Counted from the first letter of the stretch, positions 48,515 through 58,483 are shown. The stretch is 64,000 bases of DNA from Sporolactobacillus nakayamae (GCF_900113325.1 NZ_FOOY01000004.1:159116-223115); one strand, 5' to 3'. Numbers and translations are program-made. The notes: generated by a model not told the origin, from the sequence alone.

Positions 48515-50971
48515 ATGGCTCTTATCGTCAAGATCGGCGCAAATCTAAATGACTTTGATAAACAAATGAGAAAGCTGACCAAAGATGTGAATAATGTCGG
48601 CGGCCATCTTCAGGATATTGGCGGCAAGCTGACAGCCGGGCTAACCCTTCCCCTGGCTGCAGTAGGTGCTGCATCGATAAAGACTGCGGACGACTTTCAA
48701 AAGTCGCAGGGTATGATGCAGGCGCGCCTGGGCGAAACCTCAGGACGAGCCAAAGAATTAGAATCCATCGCTCGAGACGTTTGGAAAAACGGATTCGGTG
48801 AAAATGTTCAAGCAGCAGCTGATGGCGTGACCATGGTCAATCAGAACATGAAAGGCATGAGCAACAAAGAGATCAATGGAGTGACCAAGTCCGCATTTAT
48901 GCTCAGTGATGTGTTCGGATTCGATTTGAATGAATCTACGCGTGCCGGCAAAGCGCTGATGGATAACTTTGGTGTGTCCGGTACCAAGGCAATGGATCTC
49001 ATTACAGTTGGTGCGCAAAAAGGCGGCGACTACTCCGGAGAACTGTTGGACACGATCTCTGAATACTCAGTTCAGTTTTCATCCATGGGTATGTCTGCGG
49101 AAGACATGTTCAATATCTTTATCCAAGGTGCACAAAACGGAGCTTTTAACCTAGATAAAGTCGGTGATGCCGTCAAAGAATTTAACATTCGCGCTCAAGA
49201 CGGATCGAAAACAACGAATGATGGATTCAAAATGATCGGACTGAATGCAAATCAAATGGGTACCGCGATTGCTAAAGGCGGTGAAGATGGGCGAAAAGCA
49301 TTCATGGCCACAGTTGCCGCACTCGCAAAGATGAAGGATCCAATGAAACAGAACCAGGCAGGCGTTGCCCTGTTTGGGACGCAATGGGAAGATGTCCGTG
49401 GCAAAGTGATCAAGGCCATGGATCCAGCTGTTAATAAGCTGGGCGAAGTAGATGGTGCGGCTAAACGTGCCGGCGAGTCCGCTTATAACAGTCTGGGTGA
49501 TAAATTTCAACAAACCATGAGAAGCCTTGGAGAAGCGCTTGAGCCAATTGGTGAAGTATTGCTGAACATGGCCAACCAGGTGTTCCCGGTGATTCAGAAT
49601 GCGGTAAGCACCTTATCGAGCGCTTTTCAATCTTTATCTCCGTCAACACAGACGTTCATTGTCGTCCTAGGTATGATTGTCGCGGCGATTGGACCAGTGA
49701 TTGCTGTTATAGGAACAATGGTCATCGTATTCGGGCAGCTTTCAGCAGCGTGTACTGTTTTGGGTATAAGTGTTATGGGTACAGCCGCTAAAATGGTCGG
49801 CGCGTTCCTTCCGGCAGGAATGGGTGTGCGTGGAGCATTTGGGTTGATGACGAAAGGATTATGGCAATGGATTGCTGATCTAGGAAAAAGTATTGTTTCT
49901 GTAGTTGTTTGGTCAGGGAAAATGATAGCATCTGCAGCAGTAGCAAGCGCTCAATTCATCGCATCAATGGCAAGAATTACTGCAAGCGCTGCGGTAAGCG
50001 CCGCAAAGTTTATTGGAGTAGCAATATTGTACGGTGCTCAATGGGCATTCATAGGTATTCAAGCAACGATCAATGCGGTAAAAGTTGCAGCTGCATGGGC
50101 GTTATCGACTGGTGCCGCGATGGCCAAAGCAGTCGCTTCTATTATAGCTACTGCTGCTGTTTTTATAGCTCGATGGATCATGATGGCAGCAGGTGCTATG
50201 GCTCAAGCTGCTATTATGGCCGCTGCTTGGTTTGTTGCACTTGGCCCAATCGGATGGGTATCGGCAGCGGTCATTGCGCTTGTTGCACTAATTATTGCAA
50301 ACTGGAATACAGTCAAAAAGTGGACAATCCAAATTTGGGGTTCAATATCTAACTTTTTAAGTAACTTATGGACAGGAATAAAAAGCGGCGTGTCAAGTGC
50401 TGTCAATACTGTATCGTCAGTTGTTTCAAGTGTTTGGAATGGAATAAAGTCTGTCACATCGTCCGTATGGAACGGAATTAAGAACGCCATTGTTTCCCCA
50501 ATCAGTGCAGCCAAGGATAAGATTGCCGGCATTGTGAATGCGATCAAGGGCTTTTTCACCGGCATGCATCTCAGCCTGCCGAAAATAAAAATGCCGCATT
50601 TCAGCATCGATGGCAAGTTCAGCCTGGCGCCGCCAAGCGTGCCGAAGCTGAACATCAAATGGTTCAAAACAGGCGGTGTGATTAAAGGTACGCCAGGAGG
50701 AAGCCTCATTGGTGCCGGTGAAGCGGGAGATGAGGCGATTGTTCCGTTATCCAATAAGTCCAAGATGCTGCCATTCGCCCAGGCGATCGCTTCGATGATC
50801 GATCATACCGGATCCGGTACGGATGAACCAAGCGGCCCTAAATTACTGCAGTTGGAAAACATAGTCAACCTGGACGGTCATGAACTGGCGCGAATCTTGC
50901 AACCGTTACTAGATATTGCCAATGCGGATAAGATCACGATTGATGCGATCATGTCAGGGGGCGTTCAGTGA
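48515..50971 (+). CDS. Tail tape measure protein
   Basis: 818 residues. The N-terminal part has the MIGANLNDFDKQM-like start and the TMP block KTADDFQKSQGMMQARLGET; the middle (about 375-600) is very hydrophobic and Ala-rich with several helices, and the C-terminal part carries a Trp-Asn repeat region (VWNGIKSVTSSVWNGIKNAI) and GGVIKGTPGGSLIGAGEAGD. It sets tail length and guides DNA entry. GAAGGGGGAAA precedes the ATG. Confidence 0.95.
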   Translation: MALIVKIGANLNDFDKQMRKLTKDVNNVGGHLQDIGGKLTAGLTLPLAAVGAASIKTADDFQKSQGMMQARLGETSGRAKELESIARDVWKNGFGENVQAAADGVTMVNQNMKGMSNKEINGVTKSAFMLSDVFGFDLNESTRAGKALMDNFGVSGTKAMDLITVGAQKGGDYSGELLDTISEYSVQFSSMGMSAEDMFNIFIQGAQNGAFNLDKVGDAVKEFNIRAQDGSKTTNDGFKMIGLNANQMGTAIAKGGEDGRKAFMATVAALAKMKDPMKQNQAGVALFGTQWEDVRGKVIKAMDPAVNKLGEVDGAAKRAGESAYNSLGDKFQQTMRSLGEALEPIGEVLLNMANQVFPVIQNAVSTLSSAFQSLSPSTQTFIVVLGMIVAAIGPVIAVIGTMVIVFGQLSAACTVLGISVMGTAAKMVGAFLPAGMGVRGAFGLMTKGLWQWIADLGKSIVSVVVWSGKMIASAAVASAQFIASMARITASAAVSAAKFIGVAILYGAQWAFIGIQATINAVKVAAAWALSTGAAMAKAVASIIATAAVFIARWIMMAAGAMAQAAIMAAAWFVALGPIGWVSAAVIALVALIIANWNTVKKWTIQIWGSISNFLSNLWTGIKSGVSSAVNTVSSVVSSVWNGIKSVTSSVWNGIKNAIVSPISAAKDKIAGIVNAIKGFFTGMHLSLPKIKMPHFSIDGKFSLAPPSVPKLNIKWFKTGGVIKGTPGGSLIGAGEAGDEAIVPLSNKSKMLPFAQAIASMIDHTGSGTDEPSGPKLLQLENIVNLDGHELARILQPLLDIANADKITIDAIMSGGVQ

Positions 50972-51834
50972 TGCCTTTTGCAATGGAGACTGGATACGGC
51001 AAGACAATTAAATTAGATGCCATGATTACAAAGATGAACGGAACACAGATTATTTTGTCTGATGCAGGAATCAAGCTACGCGATTTTAATGTCAGCGCGC
51101 CGACACCACAGCATCAAACCGCTGAAGTCAGCGGAAGAGATGGTATGCAAGATCTTGGAACAACGTATGGTCCGCGGAAAATACACTGTTCCTTCTCGTT
51201 CAAGTCAATCGATCGGGCAGACTTCACCTTACTGCGCGATGAAATTTTTCAGCTCTTTGACAGCAAAGAGTCTTTTTTTATTACCGAAAACAGGCAGCCC
51301 GGCAAGCGGTGGAAAGTCAAAGTGGATGGCGATTATGCCATTGATCAATCACATCTAATCGGCCAGTTTGAAATTGATTTAATTGCCTTCTATCCCTACG
51401 CAGAATCGGTTGTGAGCACCTGCGCTGAACCAGTGAACCTGGACAGTGAAAACTGGCAAGCAATCGGCGCGGGTTTGACGATGGAAGATGATCTGCTGTA
51501 CGAGCATCACGACCCTTCATTTCGAATTTGGAACGGCGGCAGCCGCACTGTAGATCCTAGGGAAAGTATGTTGGTCATTCGCTTTAGCGGCGCATCCGAT
51601 GGGCTGACGATTCGAAATCAAACAACTGGCGACATTTGGAAGTATAGCGGCTCAAGCAGCAGCGGCGACCAGATTGTTCTTGATGGCGTCAAAGCATTGA
51701 AAAATGGTGCAAGCATTTTTAGTGAAACCAATTTTGCACTGATTCGGTTGCTGCCTGGTTGGAATGATATTGAAATTTCCGGAGCATCAGGCGCGTTCAC
51801 GATTCAACTTGATTTTCGGTTTCTGTATTTGTGA
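50971..51834 (+). CDS. Distal tail protein (Dit-like)
   Basis: 287 residues. N-terminal Dit ring domain (DFNVSAPTPQHQTAEVSGRD, KIHCSFSFKSIDRADFTLLR) and a C-terminal beta domain after residue 150 that could be a carbohydrate-binding (galectin-like) part. ATG 50971 or the adjacent GTG 50968 overlaps the tape measure stop. Confidence 0.85.
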   Translation: MPFAMETGYGKTIKLDAMITKMNGTQIILSDAGIKLRDFNVSAPTPQHQTAEVSGRDGMQDLGTTYGPRKIHCSFSFKSIDRADFTLLRDEIFQLFDSKESFFITENRQPGKRWKVKVDGDYAIDQSHLIGQFEIDLIAFYPYAESVVSTCAEPVNLDSENWQAIGAGLTMEDDLLYEHHDPSFRIWNGGSRTVDPRESMLVIRFSGASDGLTIRNQTTGDIWKYSGSSSSGDQIVLDGVKALKNGASIFSETNFALIRLLPGWNDIEISGASGAFTIQLDFRFLYL

Positions 51835-51843
51835 GGAGTGGCA

Positions 51844-52959
51844 ATGCGGATGAGAGATTTATTCATCAAGAATCTTGAAGGGAAAATCGAACGGCTGGCC
51901 GATTACTCAGTGACACGAAAACGCACGGTCAATGCGGAGAAGTCCATTGATGTGATCGTTTCTAAAACCGAGCGAAACGCGCATTCCTACCCAATGATTG
52001 CCAACGAGTGCGAGCTGGACTATGAGCACGAGCCGTACATCATCAAGCTGCTGAAAGAGAGAACCATTGGAAAAACGGTTGCTATTGCATTGACTGCGAC
52101 GCACAAAATCTATGATCAGCTCTCAGACAACTATATTTACGACACGATCAGCGGGACATTTACGTTGCAAGCACTGATTACTTTTTTGCTTGCGGGAAGT
52201 GGGATCTCTTTCGAGTTAGTTTCCGATGGTTTGCCACATTCTGTCCTTGTTGAAAATTTTGGCGATGATGATTCATTTTCATTGTTAAAAAGCGCGATGG
52301 ACAAATTCGGCTCGGAATACATGCCGGTCGGTAAGGATCTGTTTGTGGCCAAAGAGATCGGCAGAACAACCGATGAACAGCTGCGCTACCGATTCAACAT
52401 CAGCGACCCGGAAAAATCAATCGACACCTCATCGCTCAAGACCTACATCCGGGGCTATGGCAAACAAAATGAGGACGGTTCCTACGTGGCGCAAGTCGAG
52501 TATACAAGCCCTTTGGCGAGCGTTCCTGGCATCGGCATCCGGCATGCCAAGCCGGTGCGCGATGATCGCTTTACAAACAATGAAACTCTGTTAGCGTACT
52601 GTAAAGCGCAGCTGACGGATACAATCAGTGTCTCAATAACACTGACGTATATCGAGTTGCAGGAGCTCGGCATTCAGGACATTGATTTTGGCGACTACGT
52701 TTGGTGCATCATCGAACCATTCGGCATTAAAACGAGGATTCGCGTAATGGCCATTGAGGATTACTCAAACGAAAAAGAATCTCCTAAGTTCACACTTGGG
52801 GAGCTGCGGCGCACGGCCACGCAGGTAATCAGCGGAATAACGCGAGCTTCTCGCACGATCTCAACGCTGACCATCCGGCTTGATGATGCTGTAACCGTTG
52901 CGAACACCGCGTACAATGACCGAATCATCAGCAGCAAAGTAGGTGAAGTCAATGACTGA
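51844..52959 (+). CDS. Tail-associated (Tal-like) baseplate protein
   Basis: 371 residues of the prophage endopeptidase-tail family (MRDLFIKNLEGKIERLADYS ... KSIDVIVSKTERNAHSYPMI), forming the hub that closes the tail tip. It lacks the long C-terminal lysozyme or fibre extension of larger Tal proteins; cell-wall work may be done by the following fibre. GAGGAG precedes the ATG at 51844. Confidence 0.85.
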   Translation: MRMRDLFIKNLEGKIERLADYSVTRKRTVNAEKSIDVIVSKTERNAHSYPMIANECELDYEHEPYIIKLLKERTIGKTVAIALTATHKIYDQLSDNYIYDTISGTFTLQALITFLLAGSGISFELVSDGLPHSVLVENFGDDDSFSLLKSAMDKFGSEYMPVGKDLFVAKEIGRTTDEQLRYRFNISDPEKSIDTSSLKTYIRGYGKQNEDGSYVAQVEYTSPLASVPGIGIRHAKPVRDDRFTNNETLLAYCKAQLTDTISVSITLTYIELQELGIQDIDFGDYVWCIIEPFGIKTRIRVMAIEDYSNEKESPKFTLGELRRTATQVISGITRASRTISTLTIRLDDAVTVANTAYNDRIISSKVGEVND

Positions 52960-53362
52960 CATTGTCCAATTGAATTATCCAAACGGCGCACCATTTTATC
53001 CGAAAACGCATGCTCAGGCGGTTGATGGACTGGCTGAAGAGATTGGCGAAGCTGTAGGTGATCTCAATTATCCAGTTACAAAAGTTAACGGGAAAACCGG
53101 TAATGTGGAGCTGAACGCTGCAGACGTTGGGACATACACAGATGATGAAATTGACGACAAACTGACCGGCAAAGTCAGCAAAGTCGATGGCAAGGGATTA
53201 TCAAAAAACGACTACACGGACGATGACAAAGCGGAAGTTGGGAAGATTACGGACAAACAAGACGCGATTCTGGTTTCACCTGGCGGCAGTAAATTTACTT
53301 TGGTCGTGGATGATGATGGAAACTTGAGCACAGAACCATATGAGGAAGGAGCTGGCGAATGA
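52952..53362 (+). CDS. Small tail fibre/baseplate protein
   Basis: 136 residues with a VNGKTGNVELNAADVGTYTD repeat-type segment that is common in phage fibre linkers (VNGKTG...L.A.DVG), then a beta-rich acidic end. AGTAGGTGA precedes the ATG at 52952. Confidence 0.75.
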   Translation: MTDIVQLNYPNGAPFYPKTHAQAVDGLAEEIGEAVGDLNYPVTKVNGKTGNVELNAADVGTYTDDEIDDKLTGKVSKVDGKGLSKNDYTDDDKAEVGKITDKQDAILVSPGGSKFTLVVDDDGNLSTEPYEEGAGE

Positions 53363-55599
53363 TGAAATGGCCATACGAAAACATTGGCGTTTTGACGACA
53401 CGCGCATTTCGCAATCTATTAAACAAGATCTTTGGAGACATCGGCGCAGACATGCAGGAGCAGAAGACACGAGTTGATAACCTCATCAATGGGGCTGAGC
53501 AGCCATCTGAGGTTGTTGACATGCACCTGGGCAGAGACAGCCAAACCTATCCGGTTGCAAGGGATATGGTGCTAGGAGAGCTTGCTAAAACAGAGGCAGC
53601 GCAGGCGGAAATTAACCAGGACACTGCTTCGCAGTTGGCGGAAGAGTCGACACAAAGAACAAATGCTGATATTGATTTGAATATAAGAAAAGCTGATCAA
53701 TCTTTTGTGGATAGTCAATTCGCTGCCATTATTAGCGGTGCTCCCAAAGGTACTTATGCAACACTATCTTCTTTAAAAGCTGCTTATCCGAATGGGACTG
53801 ACGGGGTCATGCTTGTACTTGAAGATGGCAAATGGTATTACTGGAATAGTATGGTTAATGATTGGCTGCCTGGCGGTGTTTACCAGTCGTCAAAAATTGC
53901 TGACGGTAGTATTAATCTGGAACATGTAACATTTTCAATCCCAAGTCAAAATTTATTCAGCAAAAACAAAGCAAAATCAGGAATGTCAATAAATTCTTAT
54001 GGCGATGAGGTTCCGTTAGTAGGCTGTTATGCATCAGATTTTATTCCAGTAACTGAAGGAAACTGGTATTCAAGAAATAAATTTTCAGTTACCAGAATTG
54101 CCTTTTATGATATAAATAGAACATTTCTTTCTATAGCGTCTCCATCAGCATATTTTCAAGCAGTTGCAAATGCTCATTTTGTAAGAGTAAATGTCGGTAA
54201 TTCGGAATTAGATGAGTATGTTATTATTGAAGGTCTTAATCCATTTTTAAACAATTCAAGGAGACTGTATGAAGGTACGAAAACACTAGATCTATCTAGT
54301 GTTCATATTGCAGAAGAATTAACCAAAAATATTTTTGACGATAATAATACTGTCTCAGGAATGGTTATCAGTTCTGGAATCCCTGTTTCATCTGTAAATC
54401 AAGAATATGTTGAAGTATCTGAATATATACCAGTAAAACCTAATACTCGATATGGGCTATTTAAATATGACGTTAAAAATGACATCGTAACACTATTGAA
54501 TGACAGAAGATTAATAACGCTCGATAAAGACGGCAATGTGTTAGCATTTTATCAGAACGGAACGACGCTAGACATCACTACTGAGGCTAACTGTGTTTAT
54601 ATTTGCTTTAATATTTACAACGGATTTAACAATACAAGAGTTAGTGAAGATCAGAGACTGTACAGGCACATGGCTATAGAAAATTTTGACGGTACAAACC
54701 CCAATGAATTTATTCCTTATAAGCAATTGCTACACAGAAATGTACCAATGTTGCCCCTATATAATAAGTTTGATAAAGCAAAGGTTTTGAATAACGATTG
54801 GTACAATAAAGAATGGTGTTCTTATGGTGACTCTATTACTGCAATTGGTAACGGTATCTCTTTAACACTTGGTTGGCAAGCTTATGTTAATTCTTATTTT
54901 CACTTTGCGAAACACTATGGCATGGGAGTTGGTGGTCAGAGCATTGCGTGGAATACCGATACATTTTACGCAAATGAAGACGGAACATATAATTCAAGGG
55001 ATGGCGGTGGAAATCCTCCTGAAGGAACAACAGAACATAAGGGGGCATTTTGTTCGTGGGAAAGAATCAAAACAATGATAAAACAGTCTGTTAACTTGAT
55101 TTTGATAGAGGGTGGCACAAACGATATGGCCGAAAATGTTCCCATCGGGGATAAACCACAGTGGTCGCCATCAAATATAGCGGACAATGACTGGGTAAAC
55201 TCAGAATATTATAATGGTGGAGATTTTGATATTTCCACATACAAAGGTGCTATCGCTAGCATGATTATGAAGCTACAGCGTTGGTGTCCAAATACAATAA
55301 TTGTTTTAACCACACCACTAAGCGGAAACAGTCAGAATAGTCATTCTGATGGATCGAATGCTACAGATTTTGATGTTAATAGTCTTGGTCTAAGCATGGA
55401 AGATTATGCAAATGCATCTAAAGAAATTGCTCACATGTTTTCGATCCCAATTATAGATATTTATGGAACGGTTGGAATTAATCCGTTTAACAGGAACTTA
55501 TATATTTCTGATGGTTTTCACCCATACAAGGAAAATGGAAAAAAAATGTTGGCGCGAGCATTAATAAGCGGAATTAAAGTTATTCAACCCATAATTTAA
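53359..55599 (+). CDS. Tail fibre/receptor-binding protein with SGNH hydrolase domain
   Basis: 746 residues. The N-terminal 110 are a helical tail-attachment part (RAFRNLLNKIFGDIGADMQE), the middle is beta-rich and repeated (two SEYIPVKPNTRYGLF-like modules), and residues 480-740 are an SGNH/GDSL esterase: D491-S492 in SYGDSITA, G585-D589 (GGTND) and D718-H721 (DGFH). It probably deacylates a host surface polymer during adsorption. The fibre DNA turns AT-rich from about 53.7 kb, a sign of module exchange. Confidence 0.88.
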   Translation: MMKWPYENIGVLTTRAFRNLLNKIFGDIGADMQEQKTRVDNLINGAEQPSEVVDMHLGRDSQTYPVARDMVLGELAKTEAAQAEINQDTASQLAEESTQRTNADIDLNIRKADQSFVDSQFAAIISGAPKGTYATLSSLKAAYPNGTDGVMLVLEDGKWYYWNSMVNDWLPGGVYQSSKIADGSINLEHVTFSIPSQNLFSKNKAKSGMSINSYGDEVPLVGCYASDFIPVTEGNWYSRNKFSVTRIAFYDINRTFLSIASPSAYFQAVANAHFVRVNVGNSELDEYVIIEGLNPFLNNSRRLYEGTKTLDLSSVHIAEELTKNIFDDNNTVSGMVISSGIPVSSVNQEYVEVSEYIPVKPNTRYGLFKYDVKNDIVTLLNDRRLITLDKDGNVLAFYQNGTTLDITTEANCVYICFNIYNGFNNTRVSEDQRLYRHMAIENFDGTNPNEFIPYKQLLHRNVPMLPLYNKFDKAKVLNNDWYNKEWCSYGDSITAIGNGISLTLGWQAYVNSYFHFAKHYGMGVGGQSIAWNTDTFYANEDGTYNSRDGGGNPPEGTTEHKGAFCSWERIKTMIKQSVNLILIEGGTNDMAENVPIGDKPQWSPSNIADNDWVNSEYYNGGDFDISTYKGAIASMIMKLQRWCPNTIIVLTTPLSGNSQNSHSDGSNATDFDVNSLGLSMEDYANASKEIAHMFSIPIIDIYGTVGINPFNRNLYISDGFHPYKENGKKMLARALISGIKVIQPII

Positions 55600-55641
55600 T
55601 GTTATAATATTTAAAAATAATTGAAACGTAGGAATTTTGTT

Positions 55642-56358
55642 ATGAAGAAAAAATTTAAAATATTGCTTGTTCTGTCCATTTTAATAAATTTGTTATGCCT
55701 TTCGTTGGGATCAGTAATTATCATTAAGAAAGGTGGGATTTCTTATATAGAACAAAAAATTAAACCAAACATATATAATGGAACACCTTTTCACGAAATA
55801 AGCAAAAGTGCTTTCTCTATTCTTCCAGTATCTTCATCATCAATAGTTTTTGCAGGAGATAGCATAACAAATTTTTGTAACTGGAATGAGTTATTTAAAG
55901 ACAACACAATTATTAATAGAGGCATTCAAGGGGAAACAACGAAATTTATGCTAGACGATATGGACAATATCACGAGAGGAAAACCTGACAAAATATTTTT
56001 GATGATTGGGATTAATGATCTAGCTAGTGGAAGATCAGTATCCGATACGTTTACTAATTATAAAAAAATTATTAATGAGATTGAAAATAGATCGCCAGAT
56101 ACAGCTATTTTTATTGAAAGTGTGTTACCAATAAATACAAATTTGAAACATACAAAAGCGACTAATGAGGAAATCGTTCAATTTAATCAAAAAATTAGTA
56201 TTTTAGCAAAAGAAAAAAAACATCATTATATTGATCTATATACGAAATTTAAAAATGATGATGGGCAACTGAGTAAAAATTTTACGATTGATGGTGTCCA
56301 TTTAAATGGAAAAGGCTACTTACATTGGAAAAAATATATTAATACTTATGTGAGATAA
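55642..56358 (+). CDS. Membrane-anchored SGNH hydrolase
   Basis: 238 residues. A basic start and one transmembrane helix (about 6-28) place the catalytic domain outside the cell. GDS (D73-S74), GIND (123-126) and DGVH (217-220) form an SGNH esterase of the PAF-acetylhydrolase/rhamnogalacturonan acetylesterase type. The DNA is very AT-rich. AGGAATTTTG precedes the ATG. It follows the tail-fibre esterase directly, so the prophage carries both a virion-borne and a lysogen-surface esterase. Confidence 0.8.
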   Translation: MKKKFKILLVLSILINLLCLSLGSVIIIKKGGISYIEQKIKPNIYNGTPFHEISKSAFSILPVSSSSIVFAGDSITNFCNWNELFKDNTIINRGIQGETTKFMLDDMDNITRGKPDKIFLMIGINDLASGRSVSDTFTNYKKIINEIENRSPDTAIFIESVLPINTNLKHTKATNEEIVQFNQKISILAKEKKHHYIDLYTKFKNDDGQLSKNFTIDGVHLNGKGYLHWKKYINTYVR

Positions 56359-56400
56359 GGGCGCTACTGCGCAATAGTCATTCTTGAGAGGGGATTTTTT

Positions 56401-56904
56401 ATGAAGTTGAAAAAATTAAAAAGAGCAGCATTAAAAAATGTTAATCTGTTAGAAAATGATTATGATCGACTGAATAAATCACTTAGCTATGATTTGAATA
56501 TAGGTATAACCAATTTTTCTGAAGAAGAAAATCGTTATTTTAATTGTCAAAGAAAAGAACGAAAGTATGCATCATTTACGATTGAACTAAATGCTATTGT
56601 CGAGCAATTGTTAAAGGATATCTATCAAAAATATTACGAAGAAGAATTCGATGGGAATGGTCATGTAATAGAAACACTTGAGAAAAAGTTAGGAAACTTT
56701 ATTGAATTCGGAAAGTCTGTTAATAATAAAAACTTGGTTGCCTTGAGAAATTATATTGTTCATCAAAAATATTCGTTAGAACTAGCTAAAAAAAATGCAG
56801 AGAAATTTGATTTGGATAGGAATATGAGTAATGAAGAGTTATTTTCATTATTATTTAAAAACACCTATTCATACATTGAAAAAATTAAAAAGATCAAGGA
56901 ATGA
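56401..56904 (+). CDS. HEPN-like protein (RNxxxH motif)
   Basis: 167 residues, all helical by eye. The HEPN signature R116-N117-Y-I-V-H121 lies in LVALRNYIVHQK, preceded by the usual helix pair (FTIELNAIVEQLLKDIYQKY). HEPN domains are often RNases of toxin or abortive-infection systems, although many are inactive scaffolds. No partner nucleotidyltransferase (MNT) is adjacent. GAGAGGGG precedes the ATG; AT-rich DNA and a terminator on its right mark it as an added gene. Confidence 0.6.
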   Translation: MKLKKLKRAALKNVNLLENDYDRLNKSLSYDLNIGITNFSEEENRYFNCQRKERKYASFTIELNAIVEQLLKDIYQKYYEEEFDGNGHVIETLEKKLGNFIEFGKSVNNKNLVALRNYIVHQKYSLELAKKNAEKFDLDRNMSNEELFSLLFKNTYSYIEKIKKIKE

Positions 56905-56962
56905 ATTTTTGGGTTAAACACTGAAAACGATTTCCGTTTAAATTTATTCTTTAAATTGGAAG

Positions 56963-56990
56963 AAGGAGTTCCCTTGGGGCTCTTTTTTCA
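56963..56990 (+). terminator. Terminator after the HEPN-like gene
   Basis: GGAGTTCCC TT GGGGCTC followed by TTTTTT (imperfect short stem). Confidence 0.6.
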
Positions 56991-57022
56991 TACCTCAATA
57001 AGGGAGTTGATCCTTTTATTTC

Positions 57023-57048
57023 AGACCCATTTCGGGTCTATTTTTTAT
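57023..57048 (+). terminator. Second terminator before the holin gene
   Basis: AGACCC and GGGTCT around a 5-base loop, then ATTTTTT. It is followed by the holin ribosome site GAAGGAGGCG. Confidence 0.7.
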
Positions 57049-57074
57049 GCTCAAATTTTGAAGGAGGCGTCAAA

Positions 57075-57476
57075 ATGAATTCGTTTGAATTTCTTTATCG
57101 TTCCGCTGCTATCCTGCTTGGTGCAGCTGTTGGGTATCTGTTTGGAGGTTGGTCCATGCTGGTCAGTATCTTGCTCGCATTTATCGTTATCGATTACGTA
57201 TCTGGTGTTCTGGCTGCAGCTTATCTCGGAAAGCTATCATCAAGCATTGGTTTTCACGGAATTGCGAAAAAAGCGATGATCATTGTTGTGGTTGCCGCTG
57301 CACACCTCGCGGACACTGCTATGGGAACTGAACATATTGCGCGGGATGCAGTGATCTTTTTTTATCTGGCCAATGAGTTGCTAAGCATTCTTGAGAATGC
57401 CGGGAAAACTGGGTTGCCAGTTCCGGAACAGGTTACGAAAATGGTGGACATTTTAAAAGGGGGTAAAAAGCAATGA
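57075..57476 (+). CDS. Phage holin (TcdE/phage_holin_4 type)
   Basis: 133 residues, three to four hydrophobic segments (about 8-25, 28-50, 64-80), the family pattern IDYVSGVLAAAYLGKLSSSI followed by GFHGIAKKAM and a C-terminal NELLSILENAGKTGLPVPEQ, then a basic tail. It times lysis by opening the membrane for the endolysin. Overlaps the endolysin gene by 4 bases. Confidence 0.92.
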   Translation: MNSFEFLYRSAAILLGAAVGYLFGGWSMLVSILLAFIVIDYVSGVLAAAYLGKLSSSIGFHGIAKKAMIIVVVAAAHLADTAMGTEHIARDAVIFFYLANELLSILENAGKTGLPVPEQVTKMVDILKGGKKQ

Positions 57477-58477
57477 GTGTAAAAGCGATTGATTGCGCAA
57501 CAAAATTAAACAGTACGATGGCGACCGGTCTGAAACAGGCAGGCGTTCTTTATGTCGGGCGGTATCTCGGTGACCCATCTCGGTGGAAAACACTCGAACC
57601 TGCAGAAGTCAGCACACTAAAATCTGCAGGACTGAAGATCATCAGTATTTGGGAAACGGCGCCTACTAAGCGTTCCTATTTTTCAGTAGAGCAGGGGAAA
57701 GAAGATGCTCGTGAAGCCTTTAAATGGGCACGTGCCGTTGGACAACCTGAGGGAACAGCCATTTATTTCACGGTCGATTATGATGCTCAAAAAGCCAATT
57801 TTGATGAGATCAAGGCATACTTCAAAGCCGTTGCTGAAACACGTTCCGAATATAAGATTGGTGCATATGGCAGCTATGATGTGATCGAAACGCTGAGTGC
57901 AACCAGCTATGTCGATTACTTTTTTCAGACCTATGCCTGGTCTGGTGGTCGTCAATCTATCTACGCTAACCTCTATCAGTATAAAAACGGACAAAGTCTT
58001 GCTGGGGTGACCGCTGACTTCGATGAAGTGAAGAAAGCGATTGGTGAGTGGGGCGGATCCGCGGCAAAGGTGGACAAGCCCAAAGCCCAGAAGACAGCCA
58101 AGGTGAGCAAACTACTTCGTCATGGAGACAAAGGAGAATCAGTTAAGGAGCTGCAACACGATCTGATCAAAGCCGGTTATTCATGCGGAAAGGCTGGTGC
58201 CGATGGAATCTTTGGCGAGGATACGGAGAAAGCGGTCGAGGACCTGCAGCGTGTCTACAAAGTCGCTATCGACGGTATTGTGGGGGATCAAACTCGTGCG
58301 GTATTGAAAAAAGCGTTGAGCAAGAAAATAGCTAAGAAAGATCCGTATACAGTTAAGCCTGGCGACATACTAAGTGAGATCGCAGCAAAACATGATACAA
58401 CAACGGCTGCACTCGCAAAGAAAAACGGAATCAAGGATCCGAATAAAATTTATCCAGGTCAGAAGATCAAGTTTTGA
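57473..58477 (+). CDS. Endolysin with DUF1906, peptidoglycan-binding and LysM domains
   Basis: 334 residues. Residues 1-193 are a DUF1906 glycoside-hydrolase-like domain (VKAIDCATKLNSTMATGLKQ ... YFTVDYDAQKANFDEIKAYF). A PG_binding_1 module follows (about 208-282: LLRHGDKGESVKELQHDLIK), then one LysM (about 290-334: YTVKPGDILSEIAAKHDTTT). It degrades host peptidoglycan at the end of the lytic cycle. Confidence 0.9.
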   Translation: MSVKAIDCATKLNSTMATGLKQAGVLYVGRYLGDPSRWKTLEPAEVSTLKSAGLKIISIWETAPTKRSYFSVEQGKEDAREAFKWARAVGQPEGTAIYFTVDYDAQKANFDEIKAYFKAVAETRSEYKIGAYGSYDVIETLSATSYVDYFFQTYAWSGGRQSIYANLYQYKNGQSLAGVTADFDEVKKAIGEWGGSAAKVDKPKAQKTAKVSKLLRHGDKGESVKELQHDLIKAGYSCGKAGADGIFGEDTEKAVEDLQRVYKVAIDGIVGDQTRAVLKKALSKKIAKKDPYTVKPGDILSEIAAKHDTTTAALAKKNGIKDPNKIYPGQKIKF

Positions 58478-58483
58478 TATAAT

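Noticed and set aside
49909-50352. Alternative frame of 147 codons inside the tape measure gene
   Set aside because: Cys/Arg/Ser-rich translation with no ribosome site; a shadow of the Ala-rich hydrophobic coding region.
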